Shown here piece by piece: positions 21,868-32,981 of a stretch of 64,000 nt of DNA. Source of the DNA: Trichomonas vaginalis G3 (taxonomy: Eukaryota > Parabasalia > Trichomonadida > Trichomonadidae); NCBI RefSeq assembly GCF_026262505.1, contig NC_067207.1:13298082-13362081 (forward strand), read 5' to 3'. The stretch's first letter is position 1, and each line of letters starts with the position of its first letter. Under the pieces are notes generated by a model. The model saw nothing but the letters and a program-made list of their open reading frames with translations. It made no database searches and was not told where the DNA came from. Both the position numbers and the translations under genes were made by a program.

Positions 21868-22146
21868 TACAATTAATTTATTACTTTTTTTCTTTGTTTA
21901 TTTATCACTTTTATTATAAATAATTCAATCTCTTCAGAATGCTTTCTTTTATAGTTTTTATGCTCCTAGAATAAGTATTCATCTCTTCACATGAATAAAA
22001 TGATAAATTAAATTTTGTAATATTTGCATCTATCATTGAATTACTTTGGATGACGAATATTATGATTCTTTTGTAGATTAAAATGACAATCTCCATTAAA
22101 AAGACATAATCTTTTTCTGTAATTCTCCAAAAAGAAATTTACAAGC

Positions 22147-22151
22147 TCATT
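22147..22151 (+). promoter_or_regulatory. Possible initiator (Inr)
   Basis: TCATT with +1 A at 22149, 15 bases before the ATG of the ankyrin fragment. An out-of-frame ATG at 22153 lies between, so the match may be fortuitous. Confidence 0.35.
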
Positions 22152-22163
22152 GATGGTTTTTCA

Positions 22164-22445
22164 ATGCAAGGAAAAAAAATGCAAGGAGAAATTTCTTTCT
22201 TCTCACAAGGAAGAAATATCCTTCATAATGCAAATGAAAAAGAAAATCTTCGACTTGTTAAATCCCTGATTGATTGTGGCGGCGATGAAGAAGTAAGAGA
22301 TAAATATGGAGACACTCCACTTAATATTGCAGCATGGTATGGCAATCTTGAAGTAGTTAAATATCTTATCTCTGTTAGAGCTTATAAAGAGGCAAGAAAT
22401 AATATTATAGCGGAAATAGTTAAGTATTCATCTAATCTTGACTGA
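22164..22445 (+). pseudogene. Ankyrin-repeat protein fragment
   Basis: A 93-codon frame holding about two ankyrin repeats: one around residues 17-47 (ILHNANEKENLRLVKSLI) and a better one around 48-80 (KYGDTPLNIAAWYGNLEVVKYL). Trichomonad ankyrin proteins are normally several hundred residues long with many repeats, so this is probably a 5'- and 3'-truncated relic. A small tandem duplication (MQGKK-MQGE) sits at the N-terminus. It ends only 17 bases before the repeated gene array, so array insertion or rearrangement may have removed the rest. Confidence 0.65.
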
Positions 22446-22633
22446 GTTTCTTTTTATGATTTATATAGGTAATATCTCATAATGGGAATATATATAGGAA
22501 TTAAACAATATATCCATTAATATTTCATATTAATATTCTAGATGAAGTAAATAATGTATTTTTGAAGCATAAATAAACATTTATTCGAAATTAATAAGTT
22601 GATGGAATCAATATAAGAAGAAAATCTATTGAT

Positions 22634-23017
22634 TTACCATCTTGGGAAAGACTTCTTGCCGTTCCTCTTCTTGCTGATTCCACGAATGAATGTTGACTTG
22701 TTGTGCTTCTTCCTGTTCTTGATAATATCACGAATACGTTCTTTATCGCAATTCGACTTCTTATTCTTGCATCCTTGAGAAACATTATCTTGACCAATAA
22801 CATAGTCACCGATTGTGACATCTTCACTGTCATCACTATCACTAATGCTATTACTATTATTATTATCATCATTATCATTATCGTTATTATTGTAATTGAC
22901 ATTATCATTATCGTTATCATTTTCTTCACTGAATGAGAATAAATCTTCGCTATTCATTGTTTCTTCTTCTTCCTCTTCCCATTCTTCAACAACAACTTGG
23001 TAAGACTTGAATGTCAT
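22634..23017 (-). CDS. Acidic/basic small protein, copy 1
   Basis: A 127-residue member of an unrecognised family. The N-terminal half is Glu/Asp/Asn/Ser-rich (including a GAT/AAT microsatellite that encodes Asp-Asn runs). A conserved centre contains IGDYVIGQDNVSQGC. The C-terminal half is strongly basic (IKNRKKHNK, ISKKRNGKKS) and ends in FPRW. There is no signal peptide or membrane segment. The basic tail could be a nuclear localisation or nucleic-acid-binding region (inference). TCATT at 23025-23029 on the minus strand gives an initiator 10 bases before the ATG, so it is probably transcribed. This copy differs from all others at one site before the basic tail (SNCDKE rather than SILDKE). 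Confidence 0.7.
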   Translation of the reverse strand: MTFKSYQVVVEEWEEEEEETMNSEDLFSFSEENDNDNDNVNYNNNDNDNDDNNNSNSISDSDDSEDVTIGDYVIGQDNVSQGCKNKKSNCDKERIRDIIKNRKKHNKSTFIRGISKKRNGKKSFPRW

Positions 23018-23426
23018 GAATAAAAATGAACTGATGTGTTTTTATTCTCAAATTTATCAATTTTTTTATGGCTTCAAAATTTATGACCAAAAAAAGTCGC
23101 ATGTTGATGTTCCATAAAAATTTTCTTACTATGAAAATAAAATTTCTTTTCAAACTAGATATAAGCAAAGTGATCTTATCGAAAGCAAAATTCATTACAA
23201 TTTAAGATATAATTTTCAAATTTTTGTTTATACAAAGAAACAAGAATAATTCTTTATCAGCCCTAATTCCTAACATATCAAACATGAATTATTCAATGAA
23301 TATGTTAAGATCTACACATATTTTTACTAATATTTATTTTTTCATTAATAGAGTATTTTAAACTTTATCTCAATTTTGGAATGAATATATGTTTTTTGTT
23401 TCGTATTTTATAATATGTTACTTTTA
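23018..23426. repeat. Spacer shared by the array units (acidic promoter to Gly-rich 3' end)
   Basis: This roughly 410 bp spacer recurs nearly unchanged at 27211-27623, 30571-30980, 34660-35069 and 38850-39263, and in a diverged form at 42207-42613. It holds the acidic gene's initiator, a conserved cacatcagttcatttttatt leader and the 3' flank of the Gly-rich gene. Part of it recurs inverted at about 43690-43816. Confidence 0.8.
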
Positions 23427-24341
23427 TTATGCAAGCATCAGAGAGACCAGTCCAATGCTGAAAAGATGAGCAGAATACAAAATAAAGTTATTTAGTGGGC
23501 AAGAACATTTGCAGCCAATGGTGTTCTTCTCAAGAGTGAAAGGACTCGATGGTTCAATTCGGATGAAACCATCGCCAGTGTGGCCGATGACGGGATTTCC
23601 ACTCGGTGAATTGAATGTTTTGTCACCACCGAGTAAAATGACGTTGTACAGATCTGGCGATGCGTAGCTGCTCCCACCACCACCACCTGCCAGATCTGCA
23701 CCACCGCCACCGCCGAAATACCCGCTTCCACCGCCCCCAGCCGATCCAGAGGCGCTGCAATTTGCATCACCGCCTTTCAAATATTTTCCTATCTGTCCGC
23801 TGACCAAATCATATGTACCATCTCCTACATAGATTCCACCTTCACCAGGTTTGGATATTGTTGCACCTTTACCACGAACTTTCTTCGCATATTGTGGAGA
23901 AATATGGTCTGCATCGCCCAATGCATCTCCTGCAAATGGGCCACCAACACCGCCAAAAGACTCAACATCATTATATCCGGATCCGCCGCCAGCACCTGAT
24001 ATCAGGAGAATGTTCTGTCCATGTGGATCTCTAGATATAAATGTGGCTGAGCCACCTGTACACGAACTAATACGATCGATACTACTTATTTTATTTTGGC
24101 CTCCTTCGAAGGGACTTGTAATAAAATTTTGATAACCGCAACGTCCTTTTGAGCCAACATACGCATAAAGTGTAGTTTGTGAATTTAATATCAAGATTGC
24201 TTCGGAATATGCGCCATGACCGGCCTCAGAGCTGAAGGAACCTCCCTGGGCTCCCCATATCTTAATAAGCCATGTTCCATTTGGTAACTCGAAAGCTTCA
24301 ACTCCTTTTGGTTCTCGGAATTCATAATTTACTGAAGAAAT
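23427..24341 (-). pseudogene. Gly-rich ALK-like domain protein, copy 1 (no ATG start)
   Basis: An open frame of 304 codons whose first possible codon, by alignment with the intact copy at 42614-43519, is ATT where that copy has ATG; a TAG lies two codons upstream and no in-frame ATG exists until the last few codons. The product would carry the Gly-rich domain found in trichomonad surface proteins and ALK/LTK receptors (W-G-A-Q-G-G; SGAGGGSGY; GGGGSGYFGGGGGADLAGG), with a hydrophobic C-terminal segment that may be an anchor. Unless a non-ATG codon or an upstream exon is used it is silent. Confidence 0.75.
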
Positions 24342-24556
24342 AGTCTAGAAAGAATCAACATGAATCAAAAATTAGTATTCTGATTTTAATTTGAACGCAA
24401 GTCGTGAATATGCGGATACTTGGGCGATATTGTATAAAATTTCTTTTGTGAAAAATGAATGGACTTTCAAATTTTTGAGTATCATTCAAAAAAATATGAA
24501 TATCTTCTAAAGGAATTATAATGACAATTCTTATTTTAATAAAATTCTATGCTTAA

Positions 24557-25321
24557 GGGTGCCGGAAAGTGAAGTGAAAGCTATTTTGAAAACAACACTT
24601 TTCAAACCCATAAAATCATTTTTATTTTGATTTGTTTATATGAGTATAAACCTTAAGTGATGATGTATCATAGTATCATATTTAAACTAAGTAAAATCGA
24701 TGTTTATGAACATAAGGTTATCAAAAACACACAAAAATCATACAAAATTTTTAAAATCTGGAAGGGAAAAAGTGCATTTATCTCAACATATGAGAATTGA
24801 AAATAAAATTTGTTCTGTAAAACTTTTAGTATAGCTATTGAAATTTTGTGTTTAATATATCTCACTGGCTTAAACACAATATTGGATGACTAGATACAAA
24901 TCTAATTTAACTTTGAATGAGACCATTTCGACTGAAAACAACTACCAGTGAGTTTGTTCCTTAATGGTAATTAGCAGAATCCAGTGAGATGGTAATGCAA
25001 TCGGTCTTAGTTTTAAAATTACCCACTAATTGCATCTCGACACTTTTTAACAAGTGCCAAATGTTTTCTGTAAAATATCTAGTATCTTGTACCTATGTAT
25101 CAGTCCTGGAGTATTAGCCCTTGCCATGGAAAAACCAGGGACTAGATAGGTCCGCAAGTTGGAAAAATGCAAAGCAGTTTTCTTCATACTGGAAGTATCT
25201 AAGAACTCAATATCATAGAAATAAAAACCTTAGTATATACCCTACTAATATAAGTTTCAATATCATTAATATCTTTACTACAAATGAAGTTATAATCGCG
25301 TCACCTCACTTTCCGGCACCC
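24557..25321. mobile_element. TTAA-flanked MITE, copy 1
   Basis: A 765 bp non-coding element with terminal inverted repeats GGGTGCCGGAAAGTGA(A/G)GTGA (20 of 21 matching), flanked on both sides by TTAA. Units 2 and 5 lack it and have a single CTAA at the same place, which is an empty-site comparison. TTAA duplication and GGG/CCC termini resemble piggyBac-type elements. No transposase is encoded, so it is non-autonomous. It sits between the divergent Gly-rich and beta-helix genes. Confidence 0.85.
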
Positions 25322-25430
25322 TTAAACGGTTCTTCACACCCGTAAAATGTTTTATGAAGGAAGATTTTATAAATTTTGAGAGATAGCAAAAAAAAGTTCT
25401 TCAACAATCAAGATTCGAATACCGAAATCA

Positions 25431-26448
25431 ATGGTAAATAGTCGTAATCAGTTAATTGGTAATATTATTTCATCGGTAGATATCGAAACAAAATTTAATT
25501 TTGGAAAATGCAAAAAAATTCAGCTGGGATGAGTATTTTGGTACCACAGAAAAAGTCACTCAGACACTTGATGGAAAAGTACTATATAATAGCACAGGCA
25601 CTAGCAATTTTTATATTAATTTATGTAATTTCGAAGATTGTAAAGAAAAAGGTGCAATTCGAATTGAAAGAGATAATGAAATATGTGCATTACTTGAAGA
25701 ATCTACATTTAAAAACTGCAGTTCAGATTCTCAAGGTGGATCTCTATTTTTTAACTGCTTCTGGAATGGAGAGTTTGTTCAACGAAGAAATATTTTTCAT
25801 TCATCAAAAGCAAAAAATTGCATTGCATTTGGTCAAGCTGTTAAATCCGGTTCTTCTTGTAAAAACTACGCATTCGATATTTCAGTTTCTAAATGTGGGG
25901 AAAGCGAATCAACAGGACATTGGACGATTGCTGTAGCTTATGGAAATAATCGTATTGCCAATAGCAACATCACAAGTAACAAATGCATTGAGAGATCTTC
26001 ATTACATTCATACCTAAATGGAGATTCAGGGATTTGCAACTTTTCCATTTTTGCAGGAAACAATCAGACTGAAAGTGATTCAATTAGATTTGAAAATGGA
26101 TATTTCCTCAATCAAATAGTAACATATTGTAATGTTGTTGGAAATAAATGCGGAATCAATAATAATCAAGTCCTGTTTTATTGTGAACGCAATACTTATG
26201 TCGATCACTGCACATTTTTAAATAACATAGCAGTGTATATGTTTTGTAATTCAAATGAAAATTTTCTTTTATCTGTTTCTGACTCATGTGTTGAAACTAT
26301 GTCGACTTCAGGAGCAGGATCTGTTACATTTCCTAGATGTAACGAAAGTTGCTTACTAATTCTAAAAGGTATATCAAATAAAATAGCTTTTCTTTCTGAG
26401 ATTGCAAAAACTTCAACAACACCTCATCTTATATCGTTAAAAAAATAA
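25431..26448 (+). pseudogene. Beta-helix (Pmp-like) surface-type protein, copy 1
   Basis: Same gene as the intact copy at 40498-41517, but the A-run after the 25th codon is two bases shorter (7 against 9), so the ATG at 25431 is out of frame with the main frame, which is open from about 25501 (315 codons). The main frame has the Cys/Asn-rich pattern of a right-handed parallel beta-helix (FxNC, GGSLFFNC, CNFSIFxGNN), like the polymorphic outer-membrane-protein-like family of trichomonads. This is a type-1 allele (RIANSNITSNKC segment). Because the length difference is in a homopolymer, it should be confirmed with reads before calling it dead. Confidence 0.7.
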
Positions 26449-26814
26449 AAAAGGAATTGAAATACAATAAAAAGGTGTTTTTGAAATATCGAAGAAAATT
26501 GTGAAATCTAATATAATTGTGATTCAAGAATAATATTTTGGTTTTGTCATATTTGGAAAGAAGTTTATTGCCAATTAATGCTTCTGAATGATTGGTACCA
26601 TACTTGCTAATGAAAATTGTTTTCCATACAACAGAAAAATTTTACAACTTGCCTTTATTTAAAGGATATATATCTCAATATCCATTTTATCTTAATTGAG
26701 ATTCTTTATATTAATACTCTAGCTGGAGTAAATAATGTATTTTTGAAGCATAAATAAACATTTATTCGAAATTAATAAGTTGATGGAATCAATATAAGAA
26801 GAAAATCTGTTGAT
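26449..26814. repeat. Convergent spacer shared by array units (beta-helix to acidic 3' ends)
   Basis: An AT-rich spacer between convergent genes. Related copies lie at 29876-30213, 33981-34302, 38088-38453 and 41518-41855. No coding or RNA feature is seen. Confidence 0.7.
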
Positions 26815-27210
26815 TTACCATCTTGGGAAAGACTTCTTGCCGTTCCTCTTCTTGCTGATTCCACAAATGAATGTTGACTTGTTGTGCTTCTTCCTGTTCT
26901 TGATAATATCACGAATACGTTCTTTATCGAGAATCGACTTCTTATTCTTACATCCTTGAGAAACATTATCTTGACCAATAACATAGTCACCGATTGTGAC
27001 ATCTTCACTGTCATCACTATCACTAATGCTATTACTATTATTATTATCATCATTATCATTATCGTTATTATTGTAATTGACATTATCATTATCATTTTCT
27101 TCACTGAATGAGAATAAATCTTCACTATTCATTTTTTCTTCTTCATAATCATAATTTCCATCTTCTTCTTCCAATTCTTCAACAACAACTTGGTAAGACT
27201 TGAATGTCAT
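26815..27210 (-). CDS. Acidic/basic small protein, copy 2
   Basis: 131 residues, intact. Compared with copy 1 it has an extra acidic segment (EEDGNYDYEEEK) after the first Glu run and SILDKE before the basic tail. It is identical in protein sequence to copy 5. The same initiator lies 10 bases upstream of the ATG. Confidence 0.7.
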   Translation of the reverse strand: MTFKSYQVVVEELEEEDGNYDYEEEKMNSEDLFSFSEENDNDNVNYNNNDNDNDDNNNSNSISDSDDSEDVTIGDYVIGQDNVSQGCKNKKSILDKERIRDIIKNRKKHNKSTFICGISKKRNGKKSFPRW

Positions 27211-27623
27211 GAATAAAAATGAACTGATGTGTTTTTATTCTCAAATTTATCAAGTTTTTTTTTATTTATTCTCAAAATTTATGACCAAAAAAGTCGCATG
27301 TTGATGTTCCATAAAAATTTTCTTACTATGAAAATAAAATTTCTTTTCAAACTAGATATAAGCAAAGTGATCTTATCGAAAGCAAAATTCATTACAATTT
27401 AAGATATAATTTTCAAATTTTTGTTTATACAAAGAAACAAGAATAATTCTTTATCAGCCCTAATTCCTAACATATCAAACATGAATTATTCAATGAATAT
27501 GTTAAGATCTACACATATTTTTACTAATATTTATTTTTTCATTAATAGAGTATTTTAAACTTTATCTCAATTTTGGAATGAATATATGTTTTTTGTTTCG
27601 TATTTTATAATATGTTACTTTTA

Positions 27624-28538
27624 TTATGCAAGCATCAGAGAGACCAGTCCAATGCTGAAAAGATGAGCAGAATACAAAATAAAGTTATTTAGTGGGCAAG
27701 AACATTTGCAGCCAATGAGGTTCTTCTCAAGAGTGAAAGGACTCGATGGTTCAATTCGGATGAAACCATCGCCAGTGTGGCCGATGACGGGATTTCCACT
27801 CGGTGAATTGAATGTTTTGTCACCACCGAGTAAAATGACGTTGTACAGATCTGGCGATGCGTAGCTGCTCCCACCACCACCACCTGCCAGATCTGCACCA
27901 CCGCCACCGCCGAAATACCCGCTTCTACCGCCCCCAGCCGATCCAACGGCGCTGCAATTTGCATCACCACCTTTCAAATATTTTCCTATCGTCCCGTTGA
28001 TTGGAGAAAATCTACCATCTCCTACATAGATTCCACCTTCACCAGGTTTGGACATTGTTGCACCTTTACCACGAACTTTCCTCGCATCTTGTGGAGAAAC
28101 ATTTCCTGCAGAGCCCAATGCATCTCCTGCAAATGGGCCACCAACACCGCCAAAAAATTCTTTAGTGTAATATCCGGATCCACCACCCGCCCCTGATATC
28201 AGGAGAATGTTCTGTCCATGTGGATCTCTAGATATAAATGTGGCTGAGCCACCTGTACACGAACTAATACGATCGATACTACTTATTTTATTTTGGCCTC
28301 CTTCGAAGGGACTTGTAATAAAATTTTGATAACCGCAACGTCCTTTTGAGCCAACATACGCATAAAGTGTAGTTTGTGAATTTAATATCAAGATTGCTTC
28401 GGAATATGCGCCATGACCGGCCTCAGAGCTGAAGGAACCTCCCTGGGCTCCCCATATCTTAATAAGCCATGTTCCATTTGGTAACTCGAAAGCTTCAACT
28501 CCTTTTGGTTCTCGGAATTCATAATTTACTGAAGAAAT
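27624..28538 (-). pseudogene. Gly-rich ALK-like domain protein, copy 2 (no ATG start)
   Basis: Open throughout, but with ATT at the position of the start codon. This is the type-2 version: its central segment (residues about 125-190) reads YYTKEFFGG and RFSPINGTIG where copies 1 and 3 read YNDVESFGG and TYDLVSGQIG, while the C-terminal third is almost identical to all other copies. Confidence 0.72.
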
Positions 28539-28856
28539 AGTTTAGAAAGAATCAACATGAATCAAAAATTAGTATTCTGATTTTGATTTGAACGCGAGTG
28601 GTGAATATGTGAATACTTGGGCGATATCGTATAAAATTTCTTTTGTGAAAAATGAATGGACTTTCAAATTTTTGAGTATCATTCAAAAAAATATGATTAT
28701 GTTCTAAAGGAATTATAATTGCAATTCATATTTTAATAAATTTCTTTGCCTAAACGGTTCTTCACGCCCGTAATGCATTATAAAGGAAGATTTTATAAAT
28801 TTTGAGAGATTGGCAACAAAATTTCATGAACAATCAAGATTCGAATATCGAAATCA
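28539..28856. promoter_or_regulatory. Divergent intergenic spacer without MITE (empty site)
   Basis: 318 bp between the divergent Gly-rich and beta-helix genes; it should hold both promoters. The CTAA near 28752 corresponds to the TTAA target of the MITE in the other units. The equivalent spacer of unit 5 is 40180-40497. No strict initiator is visible upstream of either gene. Confidence 0.55.
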
Positions 28857-29875
28857 ATGGTAAATAGTCATAATCAGTTAAATGATAATATTATTTCATC
28901 GATAAATATCGAAACAAAATTTAATTTTGGAAAATGCAAAAAAAAATTCAGCTGGGATGAGTATTTTGGTACCACAGAAAAAGTCACTCAGACACTTGAT
29001 GGAAAAGTACTATATAATAGCACAGGCACTAGCAATTTTTATATTAATTCATGTGATTTCGAAGATTGTAAAGAAAAAGGTGCAATTCGAATTGAAAGAA
29101 ATAATGAAATATGTGCATTACTAGAAGAATCTACGTTTAAAAACTGCAGTTCAGATTCTCAAGGTGGATCTCTATTTTTTAACTGCTTCTGGAATGGAGA
29201 GTTTGTTCAACGAAGAAATAATTTTTATTCATCAAAAGCAAAAAATTGCATTGCATTTGGTCAAGCTGTTAAATCCGGTTCTTCCTGTAAAAACTATGCA
29301 TTCGATATTTCAGTTTCTAAATGTGGGGAAAACGAATCAATAGGAACATGGACGATTGCTATAGTTTATGGAAATAATAGCATTTCGAATAATAATATCA
29401 CAAGTAACAGATGCATTGGTAGATCATCATTATATTCTTTAAGAACTTATGATCCTGGGATTTGCAACTTTTCCATTTTTGAAGGAAACAATCAAACCGA
29501 GAGTGAATCAATTAGATTTGAAAATAGATATTATATAAGCAAACAGTTTCTTACTGCATTGTTGTTGGAAATAAATGCGGAATCAATAATAATCAAGTGC
29601 TGTTTTGTTGTGATCACATAACTTATGTCGATCACTGCACATTTTTAAATAACATAGCAGTTTATATGTTTTGTAATTCTAATAAAGATTTTCTTTTATC
29701 TATTTCTGACTCATGTGTTGAAACTATGTCAACATCAGGAGCAGGATCTGTTACATTTCCTAGATATAACGAAAGCTGCTTACTAATTCTAAAAGGTATA
29801 TCAAATAAAATAACTTTTCTTTCTGATATTGCAAAAACTTCTACAGCACCTCATCTTTTATCGTTAAAAAAATAA
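28857..29875 (+). pseudogene. Beta-helix (Pmp-like) protein, copy 2 with one frameshift
   Basis: Nearly identical to the intact copy at 40498-41517. It opens from an ATG for 254 codons; one T is missing in a T-run near 29530, shifting the frame, and the correct frame continues from about 29597 to the normal end. A single homopolymer difference between near-identical duplicates may be a sequencing error. It belongs to the type-2 version (SISNNNITSNRC segment). Confidence 0.75.
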
Positions 29876-30213
29876 AGATTGAACAAGATTGTGAAATCTA
29901 ATACAATTGTGATTCGTGAATAATATTTTGGTCACTTCATATTTGGAAAGAAGTTTATTGCCAATTAATGTTTCTGGATGATATTCTACTTGCTAATGAA
30001 AATTGTTTTCCATACAATAGAAAATTTTTACAACTTGCCTTTAGTTAAAGGATATATCTCATTATGCAAATATATAGGAATTGAAGAACATATCCATTTT
30101 ATCTTAATATTAATATTCAAGATGAAGTAAATAATGATGATTTGAAGCATAAAAAAACATTTATTCGAAATTGATATGTTGATTGAATCAATATAAGAAG
30201 AAAATCTGTTGAT

Positions 30214-30570
30214 TTACCATCTTGGGAAAGACTTCTTGCCGTTCCTCTTCTTGCTGATTCCACGAATGAATGTTGACTTGTTGTGCTTCTTCCTGTTCTT
30301 GATAATATCACGAATACGTTCTTTATCGAGAATCGACTTCTTATTCTTACATCCTTGAGAAACATTATCTTGACCAATAACATAGTCACCGATTGTGATA
30401 TCTTCACTGTCATCATTATTACTGTCATTATTATTATCATTATCGTTATTATCATCATTATCGTTATTATCATCATTTTCTTCACTGAATGAGAATAAAT
30501 CTTCACTATTCATTGTTTCTTCTTCTTCCTCTTCCAATTCTTCAACAACTTGGTAAGACTTGAATGTCAT
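30214..30570 (-). CDS. Acidic/basic small protein, copy 3
   Basis: 118 residues, intact, most like copies 6 and 7: the N-terminus reads SYQVVEELEEEEEE and the centre EDITIGDYV. The Asp-Asn run is shorter than in copies 1, 2 and 5 because of microsatellite length differences. The initiator is conserved. Confidence 0.7.
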   Translation of the reverse strand: MTFKSYQVVEELEEEEEETMNSEDLFSFSEENDDNNDNDDNNDNDNNNDSNNDDSEDITIGDYVIGQDNVSQGCKNKKSILDKERIRDIIKNRKKHNKSTFIRGISKKRNGKKSFPRW

Positions 30571-30980
30571 GAATAAAAATGAACTGATGTGTTTTTATTC
30601 TCAAATTTATCAATTTTTTTTATGGCTTCAAAATTTATGACCAAAAAAAGTCGCATGTTGATGTTCCATAAAAATTTTCTTACTATGAAAATAAAATTTC
30701 TTTTCAAACTAGATATAAGCAAAGTGATCTTATCGAAAGCAAAATTCATTACAATTTAAGATATAATTTTCAAATTTTTGTTTATACAAAGAAACAAGAA
30801 TAATTCTTTATCAGCCCTAATTCCTAACATATCAAACATGAATTATTCAATGAATATGTTAAGATCTACACATATTTTTACTAATATTTATTTTTTCATT
30901 AATAGAGTATTTTAAACTTTATCTCAATTTTGGAATGAATATATGTTTTTTGTTTCGTATTTTATAATATGTTACTTTTA

Positions 30981-31895
30981 TTATGCAAGCATCAGAGAGA
31001 CCAGTCCAATGCTGAAAAGATGAGCAGAATACAAAATAAAGTTATTTAGTGGGCAAGAACATTTGCAGCCAATGGTGTTCTTCTCAAGAGTGAAAGGACT
31101 CGATGGTTCAATTCGGATGAAACCATCGCCAGTGTGGCCGATGACGGGATTTCCACTCGGTGAATTGAATGTTTTGTCACCACCGAGTAAAATGACGTTG
31201 TACAGATCTGGCGATGCGTAGCTGCTCCCACCACCACCACCTGCCAGATCTGCACCACCGCCACCGCCGAAATACCCGCTTCCACCGCCCCCAGCCGATC
31301 CAGAGGCGCTGCAATTTGCATCACCGCCTTTCAAATATTTTCCTATCTGTCCGCTGACCAAATCATATGTACCATCTCCTACATAGATTCCACCTTCACC
31401 AGGTTTGGATATTGTTGCACCTTTACCACGAACTTTCTTCGCATATTGTGGAGAAATATGGTCTGCATCGCCCAATGCATCTCCTGCAAATGGGCCACCA
31501 ACACCGCCAAAAGACTCAACATCATTATATCCGGATCCGCCGCCAGCACCTGATATCAGGAGAATGTTCTGTCCATGTGGATCTCTAGATATAAATGTGG
31601 CTGAGCCACCTGTACACGAACTAATACGATCGATACTACTTATTTTATTTTGGCCTCCTTCGAAGGGACTTGTAATAAAATTTTGATAACCGCAACGTCC
31701 TTTTGAGCCAACATACGCATAAAGTGTAGTTTGTGAATTTAATATCAAGATTGCTTCGGAATATGCGCCATGACCGGCCTCAGAGCTGAAGGAACCTCCC
31801 TGGGCTCCCCATATCTTAATAAGCCATGTTCCATTTGGTAACTCGAAAGCTTCAACTCCTTTTGGTTCTCGGAATTCATAATTTACTGAAGAAAT
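30981..31895 (-). pseudogene. Gly-rich ALK-like domain protein, copy 3 (no ATG start)
   Basis: Identical in protein sequence to copy 1 over the compared region and, like it, has ATT in place of the ATG. It lies 7,554 bp downstream of copy 1 with its MITE, so this segment was copied as a block. Confidence 0.72.
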
Positions 31896-32110
31896 AGTCT
31901 AGAAAGAATCAACATGAATCAAAAATTAGTATTCTGATTTTAATTTGAACGCAAGTCGTGAATATGCGGATACTTGGGCGATATTGTATAAAATTTCTTT
32001 TGTGAAAAATGAATGGACTTTCAAATTTTTGAGTATCATTCAAAAAAATATGAATATCTTCTAAAGGAATTATAATGACAATTCTTATTTTAATAAAATT
32101 CTATGCTTAA

Positions 32111-32873
32111 GGGTGCCGGAAAGTGAAGTGAAAGCTATTTTGAAAACAACACTTTTCAAACCCATAAAATCATTTTTATTTTGATTTGTTTATATGAGTA
32201 TAAACCTTAAGTGATGATGTATCATAGTATCATATTTAAACTAAGTAAAATCGATGTTTATGAACATAAGGTTATCAAAAAACACAAAAATCATACAAAA
32301 TTTTTAAAATCTGGAAGGGAAAAAGTGCATTTATCTCAACATATGAGAATTGAAAATAAAATTTGTTCTGTAAAACTTTTAGTATAGCTATTGAAATTTT
32401 GTGTTTAATATATCTCACTGGCTTAAACACAATATTGGATGACTAGATACAAATCTAATTTAACTTTGAATGAGACCATTTCGACTGAAAACAACTACCA
32501 GTGAGTTTGTTCCTTAATGGTAATTAGCAGAATCCAGTGAGATGGTAATGCAATCGGTCTTAGTTTTAAAATTACCCACTAATTGCATCTCGACACTTTT
32601 TAACAAGTGCCAAATGTTTTCTGTAAAATATCTAGTATCTTGTACCTATGTATCAGTCCTGGAGTATTAGCCCTTGCCATGGAAAAACCAGGGACTAGAT
32701 AGGTCCGCAAGTTGGAAAAATGCAAAGCAGTTTTCTTCATACTGGAAGTATCTAAGAACTCAATATCATAGAAATAAAACCTTAGTATATACCCTACTAA
32801 TATAAGTTTCAATATCATTAATATCTTTACTACAAATGAAGTTATAATCGCGTCACCTCACTTTCCGGCACCC
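32111..32873. mobile_element. TTAA-flanked MITE, copy 2
   Basis: 763 bp, same termini and TTAA flanks as copy 1 and differing by only a few bases. It was evidently carried along by segmental duplication rather than inserted independently. Confidence 0.85.
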
Positions 32874-32981
32874 TTAAACGGTTCTTCACACCCGTAAAAT
32901 GTTTTATGAAGGAAGATTTTATAAATTTTGAGAGATAGCAAAAAAAGTTCTTCAACAATCAAGATTCGAATACCGAAATCA

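Noticed and set aside
22850-22925. Short tandem repeats that might suggest a CRISPR-like array
   Set aside because: They are trinucleotide repeats within a coding frame, with no spacer structure; the sequence is eukaryotic.
22703-22936. Ile-rich open frame opposite the acidic gene, repeated in every unit
   Set aside because: It is the antisense reading of the Asp/Asn-coding GAT/AAT microsatellite; the minus frame has the conserved centre, basic tail and initiator.
23492-23770. Second minus-strand frame overlapping the Gly-rich genes
   Set aside because: Repeated only because the DNA is repeated; the Gly-rich frame has the domain pattern.
25121-25345. 74-codon open frame inside the MITE
   Set aside because: No similarity to a transposase or other domain, and it extends across the element's end into flanking DNA.
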